64,000 nucleotides of DNA. It comes from Ectobius pallidus (taxonomy: Eukaryota > Arthropoda > Insecta > Blattodea > Ectobiidae). Where the stretch lies: positions 157,530,532 through 157,594,531 of the forward strand of contig CAXKWD010000001.1 in NCBI GenBank assembly GCA_964059195.1, in the 5' to 3' direction. The position numbers and the translations under genes were made by a program. Positions within the stretch are counted from its first letter, which is position 1; each line of letters begins with the position of its first letter. The notes under the pieces were generated by a model. The model saw only the letters and a program-made list of their open reading frames with translations, did not search any database and was not told the DNA's origin. Positions 45,101 to 52,680 of this stretch are shown here, one piece after another.

Positions 45101-46834
45101 GACGAAAAAACTTGGAATTGGCTGATAGGATAACCAGAAAGTGGACCTGAGATATACCTGATTGGTTGGGAAGGAAAAATAGAATGAGTAGAAATAATAT
45201 TTGATATATGCAGATGCATATCTAATGCTGTTGGATCTGATATAAAAGTAATTGACATATTATACAGGGGTGTATTCTGTGGGCTATCAGGGTTACCTGT
45301 GGTAACCCAAGAACCCAAGAAAAGTGTATACAAAGTAAATAATATCTTATTAGAGTTTTAACACATAGTATACAAAAAATCATCATCTTTTTATCCATAC
45401 TTGGTTTCCCGCCAGAGCCATCTGCTGGCAGGTGTGCACATCGCTCTTGAAATTAAACTGTTTTTATACATGGCAACGCCCAGTGCTGCTAGTTTGTGTG
45501 GTTTACTCTCTTCACAGAAATCTGCACTTTGCTCCTGTTGCCTATGCATGCACGACAATGTTAGGATGAATAGGCAATGTAGTTCTTCTCTCCCAGTCTG
45601 TTTCTTTGCGAGTAGGAGCAATTTCTTAATGTTACACAAGCATGTGAATATATATAAATATACTGTGATAAACAAGGATTTTCAAAGCATTTAATTTGAT
45701 ATATACAGGGTTTTTAATTAATAACACCGAAATATTTTACCTGTGTATAGACAAGCAATTTTTATTAAGAGATTTTTGCTCTGTGGATTCAATTTTTCCT
45801 GTTACAGCATAAAATCTCCCAGGGCATGGCCGCCGCTGACTTCTAATATCTGAAAAATGCAAAACAAAGGAACTTCGTTGTTATCACTGGAGTTATGAAT
45901 AAAAAACTAATGCAGTGGCAGCCAGTCATGTGATTAGTCTGTAAATTTTGCAGACTACGGAAACACTAAATTATGATATAGCTGATTAAGAATCAGGTTT
46001 TTATCGATTACTAAGAAGGCATGAAGTCAATTTAATGAAAATTTTAATCCTATTTTGCTTCATTATAGACTTATGAGCACTTTAATCCCTATAGAGTACA
46101 CAATTTACGTCATAGAGTAAAAGTCTCCTAATAAAAGTTGCTTGTGTATGTCCCCTCTATACATAAGTAAAATAATTTGGTGTTAATCGCCAACACCTTG
46201 AATATGTGTGTGTATATATACGAGGTGTGTCTAAAAAGTTCGGTGAATGGTCTCATAAGTGGGTATTCAAAGTTTGATAGAAGCACGCGTGCCTGTGTAG
46301 TTAGAAGAACACTGCTTCAGGGAACTTGCTCAAATTGTGTTAAATATTTCATCAATTCCATAAGCAATGCATTTGTTGATAGGGTCTTCTTTCATGACAA
46401 ATGCAAAGAAAAATCAACGAAATAATATATTTTGTGCATAAAGTGTCACGAAAAATCAGTGTTGCAATGATTTCACTGTAACACCAGATATGTTTAAATT
46501 GTTTAAATGGCTAAAAATTGCTATTTTCTATTACAATAATGACTAATTTTGTCTAAAAGCACCTGGCAACCCTGACTGAAAAGGTTAAATATGTCCCCTG
46601 TTCAGATGAATGGAAATAAAAAACAATATATCATGGTTTCTCTGTAGTTAGCATCAGAAACAATCTCTTAATGCTTTGTAGTAAAAGACTTTCACGTTGT
46701 GTCATTGTGCATGTGCCTTCTGATTACAGGTGGTGGCTGCAGTGATAACGTACCGATATCGCAACCAATTTGACCCTGGCGACAAAGCTGCAAGTGCCAT
46801 TATTAGTAGACATCATAGCAACCGCGTGTACTGA
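30081..46834 (+). CDS. Tsp97E: Tetraspanin, TSPAN13/31 (Tsp97E-like) type, spliced gene
   Basis: Six coding exons, all phase 0: 30081-30140, 34499-34666, 39227-39325, 40764-40910, 41713-41835 and a last exon at 43900-43974 or, alternatively, 46730-46834. The product is 223 or 233 residues, close to the ~210 of human TSPAN31. Features in order: short N-terminus [22 protein letters not shown]1 across exons 1-2; TM2 in [22 protein letters not shown]3 in exon 3; a large extracellular loop with the CCG signature at residues 128-130, two NAT glycosylation sites, PQCC and CKCPPC; TM4 across exons 5-6. The ending [16 protein letters not shown] is diagnostic of the TSPAN13/31 group. It would act as a four-pass membrane organiser. 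Introns carry many transposons. The Drosophila symbol is used for the group; one-to-one orthology is not proven. Confidence 0.9.
30141..31030. other. Tetraspanin intron 1, first part
   Basis: No gene. A tRNA-like SINE remnant (GGATTCGAAACCGG with a following GAATGCTGATG block) lies at about 30479-30545 on the minus strand. Confidence 0.5.
31031..31205 (+). repeat. Three degenerate ~55-60-bp tandem repeats
   Basis: The words AACATTAATATCAC(T/C), (T/A)TTCCTAACCTAACT and CTCTACATG(A/T)CA recur three times in order. The resulting Asn/Thr/Ile-rich open frame (31031-31327) is probably a by-product. Confidence 0.65.
31775..32745 (+). mobile_element. Non-autonomous Helitron
   Basis: It begins TCTATATATATAAAAATGA and ends GCGAAGCCGCGGGC then ACACGCTAG, with a GC-rich 3' hairpin. 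It sits between A and T, the Helitron target. No inverted repeats or target duplication, as expected. An internal unit of about 300 bp is duplicated (32097-32410 and 32441-32720). A second, longer copy ends at 63552 on the minus strand. (GT)n at 31798-31820 and (ATT)n at 32161-32187 lie inside. Confidence 0.88.
32952..33281 (-). pseudogene. Cys/His-rich open frame, possible transposon remnant
   Basis: A 109-codon frame contains [20 protein letters not shown] and [12 protein letters not shown], a C-x2-C ... C-x2-H pattern that recalls the C-terminal zinc motif of piggyBac-type transposases. One expected middle Cys pair is missing. An acceptor-like TTTCTGTCTAG precedes the ATG. It lies in tetraspanin intron 1 on the opposite strand. 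The family match is tentative. Confidence 0.35.
33300..34498. other. Tetraspanin intron 1, last part
   Basis: No recognised gene, RNA or mobile element. A pyrimidine-rich tract precedes the exon 2 acceptor. Confidence 0.5.
34499..34666 (+). CDS. Tsp97E: Tetraspanin exon 2 (TM1 end, TM2)
   Basis: Acceptor TTTTTTTGTTGCAG, 56 codons from [13 protein letters not shown] to HHQVMLFF, donor GTATCC. HHQV-LFF is highly conserved in the group. Confidence 0.93.
34779..35255. mobile_element. Long palindrome, ~226-bp arms
   Basis: The arms 34779-35004 and 35028-35255 are near-perfect inverted repeats starting TACTGTAAATAGATTATTGG, around a 23-bp centre. TA occurs at both edges. The direct repeat AAAGTCATTTGTC flanks a slightly larger interval (about 34766 and 35301), which would fit a retroelement-type insertion. 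The arms contain GAAACGTTGTG, also present in the palindrome at 60197-60403. Confidence 0.85.
35755..35850. repeat. 43-bp inverted repeat, hairpin
   Basis: CATCCAATAAAAATATGTGT continuing to ACAAAATCAGT is followed, after a 10-bp loop, by its almost exact complement. It lies in tetraspanin intron 2 and could form a strong hairpin in RNA or DNA. Confidence 0.88.
36723..38228. mobile_element. hAT element, 1.5 kb, ATGAATTG target duplication
   Basis: Ends TAGTGATGGGAAAAATCGA and TTCGAATGATTCCCATCACTA are inverted repeats. ATGAATTG flanks both sides (36715-36722, 38229-38236). Numerous TTCGAATGA words cluster at both ends, as transposase-binding subterminal repeats do. No transposase frame longer than 70 codons. 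It lies in tetraspanin intron 2. Confidence 0.93.
38237..39226. other. Tetraspanin intron 2, last part
   Basis: No gene or defined element. AT-rich. Confidence 0.5.
39227..39325 (+). CDS. Tsp97E: Tetraspanin exon 3 (TM3)
   Basis: Acceptor CATATGTAG, 33 codons from [20 protein letters not shown] to LAKQ, donor GTGAGT. Confidence 0.92.
39448..39940. mobile_element. TA-flanked MITE (Tc1/mariner-like ends)
   Basis: CAGTGAGTCTCAGGCAGATT and AATCTGTCTGAGACTCACTG are inverted repeats continuing to CCGC/GCGG, about 28 bp. TA flanks both sides (39446-39447, 39941-39942). The interior has no transposase. Confidence 0.88.
39943..40763. other. Tetraspanin intron 3, last part
   Basis: No gene or defined repeat recognised. 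Confidence 0.5.
40764..40910 (+). CDS. Tsp97E: Tetraspanin exon 4 (large loop, CCG motif)
   Basis: Acceptor TTTTATGGCAG, 49 codons starting [13 protein letters not shown]. It contains FSCCGF, the tetraspanin CCG signature, and two NAT N-glycosylation sites. Donor GTAAGT. Confidence 0.93.
41139..41407. mobile_element. G/C-run MITE, copy 2, with target duplication
   Basis: Ends CATAGGCGTAACCAG and CTCGTTACGCCTCTG are inverted repeats. ATCTATAG (41131-41138) and GTCTATAG (41408-41415) flank it and differ at one position. The interior matches 15957-16279 in inverse orientation. The 8-bp duplication supports hAT-type movement. Confidence 0.85.
41713..41835 (+). CDS. Tsp97E: Tetraspanin exon 5 (loop cysteines, TM4 start)
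   Basis: Acceptor TTGTGTTTTAG, 41 codons from [20 protein letters not shown] to [10 protein letters not shown], donor GTAATT. A short duplicate of the TGTAAGTGCCCACCTT stretch occurs at 41941 in the next intron. Confidence 0.93.
41836..43179. other. Tetraspanin intron 5, first part
   Basis: No gene. It starts with a 21-bp echo of exon 5 (TGTAAGTGCCCACCTT, GGAAGTTGCAGA) at 41941-41972. Confidence 0.5.
43180..43756 (-). mobile_element. mariner-type element, internally deleted
   Basis: CAGAAAGTAAGTTCCGAT (43180-43197) and ATCGGAACTTACTTTCTG (43739-43756) are perfect 18-bp inverted repeats. The minus strand encodes the end of a mariner transposase. A TA duplication is visible only at the left. 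It sits in tetraspanin intron 5, just upstream of last exon A. Confidence 0.85.
43357..43560 (-). pseudogene. mariner transposase C-terminal part
   Basis: The frame reads [19 protein letters not shown], then [20 protein letters not shown]. These are the conserved DNARPH and PYSPDLAPSDYHLF blocks of mariner transposases, with the last catalytic Asp of that motif region retained as ND. After a stop, downstream codons read GTLLQ and CGAYVEK, the usual C-terminal end with further stops. The first half of the enzyme is missing. Confidence 0.85.
43900..43974 (+). CDS. Tsp97E: Tetraspanin last exon A
   Basis: Acceptor TTTTGTTCTTACAG, codons [24 protein letters not shown] then TAA. This matches the canonical TSPAN13/31 C-terminus. 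An AATAAA lies at about 44170. Confidence 0.93.
   Translation, partial: FLGVWLTVRYRNQKDPRANPSAFL
43975..44908. other. 3' UTR of isoform A / intron before last exon B
   Basis: AATAAA at about 44170 could end isoform A. A 15-bp candidate micro-exon with strong sites (TTATGGCAG/CAGACGACACCTTAG/GTAAGTAG) lies at 44702-44718 but is not supported by anything else. A TAACATTCCTCAT repeat lies at about 44265-44283. Confidence 0.4.
44909..45070 (-). repeat. Duplicated Penelope-like repeat fragment (tentative)
   Basis: Two copies, period about 62 bp, of a block whose minus strand reads CCCAGAAGATGACAACATAG and AAAGCTGCCAAAAG. It is related to 17630-17830. It lies in the intron between the two last exons. 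Confidence 0.45.
45071..45705. other. Intron sequence, no recognised element
   Basis: Overlapping open frames of about 95 codons occur on both strands (45391-45694) in a GC-richer patch, without recognised domains. Confidence 0.4.
45706..46200. mobile_element. DNA element with ~100-bp inverted ends
   Basis: The left end CAGGGTTTTTAATTAATAAC, then ACCGAAATATTTTACCTGTG, is mirrored by the right end (complement CAAGGTGTTGGCGATTAACA, then CCAAATTATTTTACTTATG), continuing through AAGCAA(C/T)TTTTATTA to ACTCTATGACG. The family also supplies the fragment at 16283-16395. No transposase in the 300-bp centre. Confidence 0.75.
46205..46245 (+). mobile_element. mariner-like terminal fragment
   Basis: TATACGAGGTGTGTCTAAAAAGTTCGG resembles the terminal repeat seen in insect mariners. 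No matching right end was found before last exon B. Confidence 0.4.
46730..46834 (+). CDS. Tsp97E: Tetraspanin alternative last exon B
   Basis: Acceptor CTTCTGATTACAG, 34 codons [20 protein letters not shown] then [14 protein letters not shown] and TGA. It keeps the phase and TM4-RYRNQ-DP layout of exon A but ends in a longer basic/aromatic tail. It would splice from exon 5 in place of exon A, giving a 233-residue isoform. Confidence 0.8.
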   Translation: MVAAVITYRYRNQFDPGDKAASAIISRHHSNRVY

Positions 46835-48420
46835 TCTCTTACCAGGACATTCTAGTGCACAGTTATCATATGTTCCAGCCTTGTGCTGTTAGCAGAACAA
46901 CATCCTGCAGGTGATCTCTCATCTCCATTGTTTGGTTTTTATGTTTAGAATTTTTATTTTTACTTTAAGGATTTAATACAAATTTTAAGATTGTGATCAA
47001 ATAGTCTAGGGTGCCCAGAATATGAAAAAGAATCTCAGCTTTGAGTTTGTGATATTGTTATAGCAGATTATTTTTTACTTTTATTATTAGCGTATTAATT
47101 TTTTTACTAGTCGTTGCAGCTAAGGAATCTCAAGAAAATCTCAAACACATTCCATGTTTTGTAGTAAACCCAACTGTGGGTATCCTAGATCTTAATATAT
47201 TTAAAGAAGCGGTAGCAAGTGTACAGCACTGAAGTTATTTATAATTTTTACAGTCATCTCAGGTATCTCTTTAATTATATGTCTCTCCTAAAGTCATATT
47301 GTATTACATGAGTAAAATTGTTTTGTGCCAACTTTAATTATTTAATAAACTGGTGATTAATTTAATTATTAACTTTGCAGGCTTGATTTTTTATTTATGC
47401 TAGCTAATAAATTTGGTTTGTGAAAAGTCTTTGAAATAAGTAAAAATACATTGATATCACATATTCACTTACTTGATATATGCTAATTTGAAGTTTTCAT
47501 AAATTGACTTTTTATTTTATTTTACTTATTTATTTTTTATTTTTTGTTAAATAAAGACCATAATCATTCTGTTAGATTTTCTTTTCATGCTTGTCAAATT
47601 AAAACCAGAACCAGAGCGGTAAAGCACTGGTTCCTCTCTTGAAAGACAGCTATCAGTCTTTAGAATATAAGTTCATGAAGCTTGTTTAAACAATTACTAG
47701 TTGCAGTAGCATTCCCACTGACATGCAAGTAAATTTGTTATTATTGCCTTTGAATCATGTTATTCCAAGTGTAGAAAGTATGGGAAGTCTAGCTAATTTA
47801 ATGATTCCTACCTTTTTTGTTCCTGCTGATGAATTGTTTTATAACGTGCAAACATGGCAGCTCATTATTTAGGTATAACTATATCTGTGTTGTAACTCCT
47901 GGCCCTTGGATTGTGCCTCTGATACTAATACAGCAGATGTCCACAAAGTGAAGCTTTCCTCACATTCACTCTTAAGAATTTCAGTTAGCAAGACAATAAT
48001 GTTTAGATATTTATTTATTGGATAGTTGCTACGACTAGGTGTGTCAAAGTTATTATTACAGAAAGGTTGATATGGTACGAGCCCTGTTTAACTAAACTGA
48101 TGAATACAGAGATAATTCCAAGCAAGTGAGTTTTTGGATAATTCTTGAATTCTGTTAATCCTGTTTTAATGTAGCTACTTGAAAAAGATATTATCAATGA
48201 AATTTATATGAGTCAGTGTCTAGGTTTTATTAAAAACCCTTTGAAACCATTTTGAGAACAGTCATTATCACAGACACTTGCAAATGTATTGAATTAAAGT
48301 TTTATACTGTATATTAATTAATAATTTAGATATAAAATGTTATTATCAATAAATGTGCATGTTAAAAAATGTTCTGGAAGTGTTTGGTGAACCCAGATTT
48401 TGGTCAACCATGTTTGGAAA
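46835..48420 (+). other. Probable 3' UTR region of tetraspanin isoform B
   Basis: AATAAA occurs at 47344-47349, about 47549 and about 48351, any of which could end the transcript. The stretch is AT-rich with no other gene. The true end is unknown. Confidence 0.45.
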
Positions 48421-48468
48421 ACTGAGGCTCTACTCTACTCGATGTAGTGGTGTTTAAACAAAACAGTT

Positions 48469-48873
48469 CAGGGTGTCCACTGGTCGGGAAAATCCGAGAA
48501 AAGGCCGGGAATTTTGTATGGTCGGGAAAATCTGGGAAAAGTCAATGAATTTGTTAAAATATCCGGGAAAATTCGAAAAATTGCCAAGTGTGATCAAAAA
48601 GACTTCTAGACAATAAGAGGCCTATGTGAAAGTATATTTAATTTATTTTATTGCTCCTAATTTTTGTATCTGTTATATTGTTTGCAATTACTTTTGTTAC
48701 TAAAAGTTTTTCTTATTTAAGGTATGTATAATCCTATAATTTTTCTTACACAGTTAAAATAGTTGCGTATTCATATTTTGTAGTTCATATTTTGGTCGGG
48801 AATTTCTGAAATGATCAATGAAAATCAAGGAATAAGCCGGGAATTTCTTCAGCATTACTTGGTGGACACCCTG
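48469..48873. mobile_element. MITE with CAGGGTGTCCAC ends
   Basis: CAGGGTGTCCACTGG and TTGGTGGACACCCTG form the inverted ends. CAGTT flanks both sides (48464-48468, 48874-48878). GGTCGGGAAAAT and GGGAATTT words recur inside. Not assigned to a superfamily; a 5-bp duplication is unusual for hAT. Confidence 0.75.
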
Positions 48874-48878
48874 CAGTT

Positions 48879-49471
48879 GTTTGATGCAAAAGAAGTGAGG
48901 TTTTGAAAACTTGGTAGCTATACATTAGCTTCCTTGAATTGCCAGTTATAGATCAATATTGAATATTGAGTCAAGCAATGACCATTAAGCATTATACAGC
49001 ATCTTTATATTTTAGAAAACAGCTCTCAAATTCTTTCAAAAGTTTGCAATAATTATTAATTAAATAAATAAATAAATAAATGCTCTCAATAGATTAGTAA
49101 TTTCTACCCAACAAATCTCGCTTACACCTCATGTGTGTCATTCATAGCTATTAATGTATGAGTGCATGGAAAGGCAATAATAATGACAATCTTTAGAATA
49201 GATGTTAGTATTATCTAGTACAGTAGTTTGCTTATCTCATAGGGGTTGCTATAAGATGGCATTATGTTTTATAGAATTTTCATTTCCCTTACTTTCAAGA
49301 GATTTATAAATTGAAAATATTACACAGTCAGCTGGAAGTAATAAACAAATTATACATAAAACCTGTGCCTCCGTATCAGTTCTGAGTCTTCTTGTTTCAA
49401 ACTGTAGTAACAGTTCTGAAAAATTTTGTTACACATCATACGCAAGTATTTAACTTTTCAAACATGTTTTA
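48879..49471. other. Spacer, no gene seen
   Basis: AT-rich with a short (AATA)n run at about 49062-49080. Confidence 0.5.
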
Positions 49472-49988
49472 CAGAGTCTTTATTATAAGTTGAGAAGGGG
49501 CGACCGGTGTTTTCACTCTCCGCTACGGAGTCCGCATTAGCCACGGGTGACGCGCGCGTGGCTTCCCTGCTTAAAGTGTAGGCTATATAAAGTATTACAT
49601 ATCTTACCTTATAACATATGTTGGAAGTGTCGTCCTTCCTGTGTTATACAGGCATTGTATCTGGAAACCACATTCTTAAAGATAAGGTTTATCGAACAAA
49701 TCCTCACACATTGGAGGAGCTGAAAGAAAACATTACGAATGAAATTAGGGGCATTACAGTGGAAGAACTCACTCGCGTCAGCCAGAATGTGGTTTCCAGA
49801 TACAATGCCTGTATAACACAGGAAGGACGACACTTCCAACATATGTTATAAGGTAAGATATGTAATACTTTATATAGCCTACACTTTAAGCAGGGAAGCC
49901 GCGCGCGCATCACCCGCGGCTAATGCGGACTTCGTAGCGGAGAGTGAAAACACCGGTCGCCCCGTCTCAACTTATAATAAAGACCCTG
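49472..49988. mobile_element. Fold-back element carrying a transposase tail in both arms
   Basis: The arms 49472-49672 and 49788-49988 are ~200-bp inverted repeats (CAGAGTCTTTATTATAAGTT at the left; the right complement begins CAGGGTCTTTATTATAAGTT). TA flanks both ends. The centre and right arm read DKVYRTNPHTLEELKENITN, EIRGITVEELTRV and RYNACITQEGRHF, the end of an insect Tc1/mariner-type transposase. The left arm repeats the last ~20 codons in inverse orientation. So the 3' end of an active element was duplicated in inverted fashion to give a new MITE. Confidence 0.85.
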
Positions 49989-49990
49989 TA

Positions 49991-50689
49991 TTATGAAATA
50001 TTCTAAGATTGTCAAAAATGAGTTCTCAGCAATCATGAATATCGGAGTGCACATTTGCTTTAATGAGGTGAAGAATAAACAACCATTTTCTACATAATCT
50101 TCTAACATGTACATATAAATATATATGAAAGTCTTTCAGTAATGCCAAGATAGATGTTTATAGTGGTAACATATAGAGATTTCTTTTGGGTCCTGAAAGA
50201 TAAAAGTATCTGTTGTGAAGCATGAAGTTCACACTTTTTCATCTGTAGTGATGTTCTAGAGTGAAAGAGTCTACATAGTGGTGGTGGTAATTTTATGTAC
50301 AATTCTGAAGACTGATAACTATTTTGTGTATTTCTTCATTCTTCAGTAACGTGTTATGTAGTTGTATTTATGTAAAAAAGAACTTCCCATCTACATTAAA
50401 ACATCTGTTTTTCTCTCAAGAAGTATATTACTGGTGCTAGAAATGATTAATGACTCTGTCTTTGCTGTAAATATGAGGTGGTCTATCTCAGTGTCACATA
50501 GTGAAAAATTCCTTTGTGGGCAAGCCTTGCGTCAATAACATTTAATGTTCCTTTTCTGCTAGAGGTGAGAATTTCATAAAAACAAAATGGTGTAGTCATT
50601 TTGACTTCTATATGGTAGTGAGTTATAGCTTAGTATCTGAAGAGAGTAATGTAATTTTTGTTGTTATCCATTAATATTATTAAAAAAAA
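49991..50689. other. Spacer, no gene seen
   Basis: No recognised gene or element. Confidence 0.5.
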
Positions 50690-50995
50690 TCATGGCGCTA
50701 CACCCCTGAAGGGACAAGACCTACCATCTGACTGCTGCATCTCTACCATAGGCAGATGGCAGGAATGGGGAGGGGGCATGCGGTCAGCATGCCGACACCC
50801 ACGGCCGTTAATGGTGATTTCCATGACTGGAGCCATTACTTCTCTATCAAGTAGCTCCTCAGTTGGTATCACAAGGCTGAGTACATCCCGTTCCAGACCC
50901 CTTACCTTAGAAAAATCCAAGGAGGTACCAGGGATCAAACCCGGGCCTGCAGATTCATAGCCAGTGATGTTAACCACGAGACCAAGCAGGTGGTC
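50690..50995 (-). repeat. SINE family B, copy 1
   Basis: The minus strand begins with a tRNA-like head (TGCTTGGTCTCGTGGTTAAC as A-box region, B box within GGGTTTGATCCCTGG) and ends with CCCTTCAGGGGTGTAGCGCC. The body matches 52436-52680 and 23065-23125. Overlapping open frames on both strands are by-products. Confidence 0.82.
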
Positions 50996-52430
50996 ATTAA
51001 TAATATTATAACAGGCATTAAATGCATACTTAAACGTTCTTTTGGTAAAAATAATACTGGATAGGTGTGATGGCAGGTCCTCTTTAAGGCACCATGTGAG
51101 TATTTAACAGATAATTAATAATTTAGCCATTTATATCATTCCATAATATTACTTTAATATTTTTCTGTACTAAGGAAACTGCATACGTAAATTTGTGTAC
51201 AATTGGCAGCTTGGTTGGTTAGTTTTGAAAGTTAATGGTACTGAACACAAAATTATAGTCCTCTTTAACCCTCTACCATTTTAAAGGTATAGAGCTCCTT
51301 AACATTATATTTTATTTACTATATTCTTAAATTGTTTGCAAAGTATTGTCATATATTTTAAATAATTATATTTCATAAAAGTGGCAAGACAATATGGGTT
51401 TTCATAGAAAATCCGCCCATGTTATAATTTCTTTCTATTGCCATGATATGTAAGAAGATGCTTAATTTTCTTTACAAATCTAAATGTTGGTACATATCAA
51501 ACTTGAACCATGGCATGTAAGCATAAATAACTGAAATTGGAATGTAGTGCAGAGAAATTTGTGATTTTATTGAACTTAAATACATTTTGAAATTAGTAAG
51601 AAACATGAAAGTAAATCTTTCACCTTTGTTACATATTTTGCCGAAATCAAGACATTCAGTTTTTAGGTACAAGGAGAAAATAATAAAATAAAATAATTTT
51701 ATGTAGTCCCAAAGTATTAAAAAAAGTTAGAACTAAAATGCTATCTATGGGACATTGAAATAAGATTTTCTGTGTTGGTAATACTATTTGGGATGAAAGG
51801 AAAATAATATAGGTGGAATGATTTTTAAAACAAATATAGAAACCTGAAATTACTATTCAGAAAATAATCTTAACATACATTGATGGGCACATGTTACCTT
51901 TCCATTTTATTTCTTCCCAAAATAATTTTAAAAGACTGCTAGTGATGCATATTGTTAGAATATTATGAAGGTCATGTATTCATGGCATTTGTTTTATATA
52001 TTAAGTAGATTTCACAAAGTCTTAATCTTATAAAAGAAAAATGAAGTTAAATATTTTAAAGATAACATTTTTGCACTGTAGCAGAGGTATTGATAAGTAA
52101 ATTTCTTGTATATTTTTGTTGGGAAGTCTAGAGGTTAAAAAGATAAATTTAAAATGCAGTAATATAATTTTATAAGTATAAGTCAAACTTTGTAGCTACA
52201 ATATTTGAGATACTGGTGGACCTGTGTAGTAAACTGTCTAAAGTATATTAGTTTCCTGCTGCAGTCTACATTTTTGCAACGAGTTCGTAAAACAACTTAT
52301 TATTGATGTTTTAAATAGTAGAAATTACTGATTGTGGTTTAAGTAAGGAGGATAGCCATACAGTTTTCAGTTGAATGTTGGTTGGCTCAACAGTTGTACA
52401 TGGTTATGGAGGCCCGATGACTGTCATGGA
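50996..52430. other. Spacer, no gene seen
   Basis: AT-rich DNA without frames above 66 codons or recognisable elements. Confidence 0.5.
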
Positions 52431-52435
52431 TTATT

Positions 52436-52680
52436 CGCTCTAGCTCTGTGGTGCTACATTCCTTATGGGACTTGGCCTACCATCCGATCGCTATATCTTC
52501 TACCATAGGCAGATAGCAGGACTTGGGGGAGGGCATATGGTCAGCATGCAAACTCCCATGGCCGTTATTTATGTTTTCTGAGTCTGGAGCCACTACTTAT
52601 CAAGTAGCTTTTCAGTTGGTGTCACCCAGATTACTCTTCACACCCTGGGCTATCCACTGCCTGATATTCAAATGTGGCTG
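52436..52680 (-). repeat. SINE family B, copy 2 (head missing)
   Basis: GTGGTGCTACATTCCTTATG, GGACTTGGCCTACCATCCG, CCATAGGCAGATAGCAGGAC and TGGAGCCACTAC follow the order of 50690-50995. The tRNA-like head is truncated. Confidence 0.8.

Noticed and set aside
49609..49913. Three overlapping frames of 69-77 codons
   Set aside because: They result from the palindrome at 49472-49988; only the plus-strand transposase tail is meaningful, and it is described there.
50658..50977. 100- and 95-codon frames on opposite strands
   Set aside because: Both lie entirely within a SINE copy.
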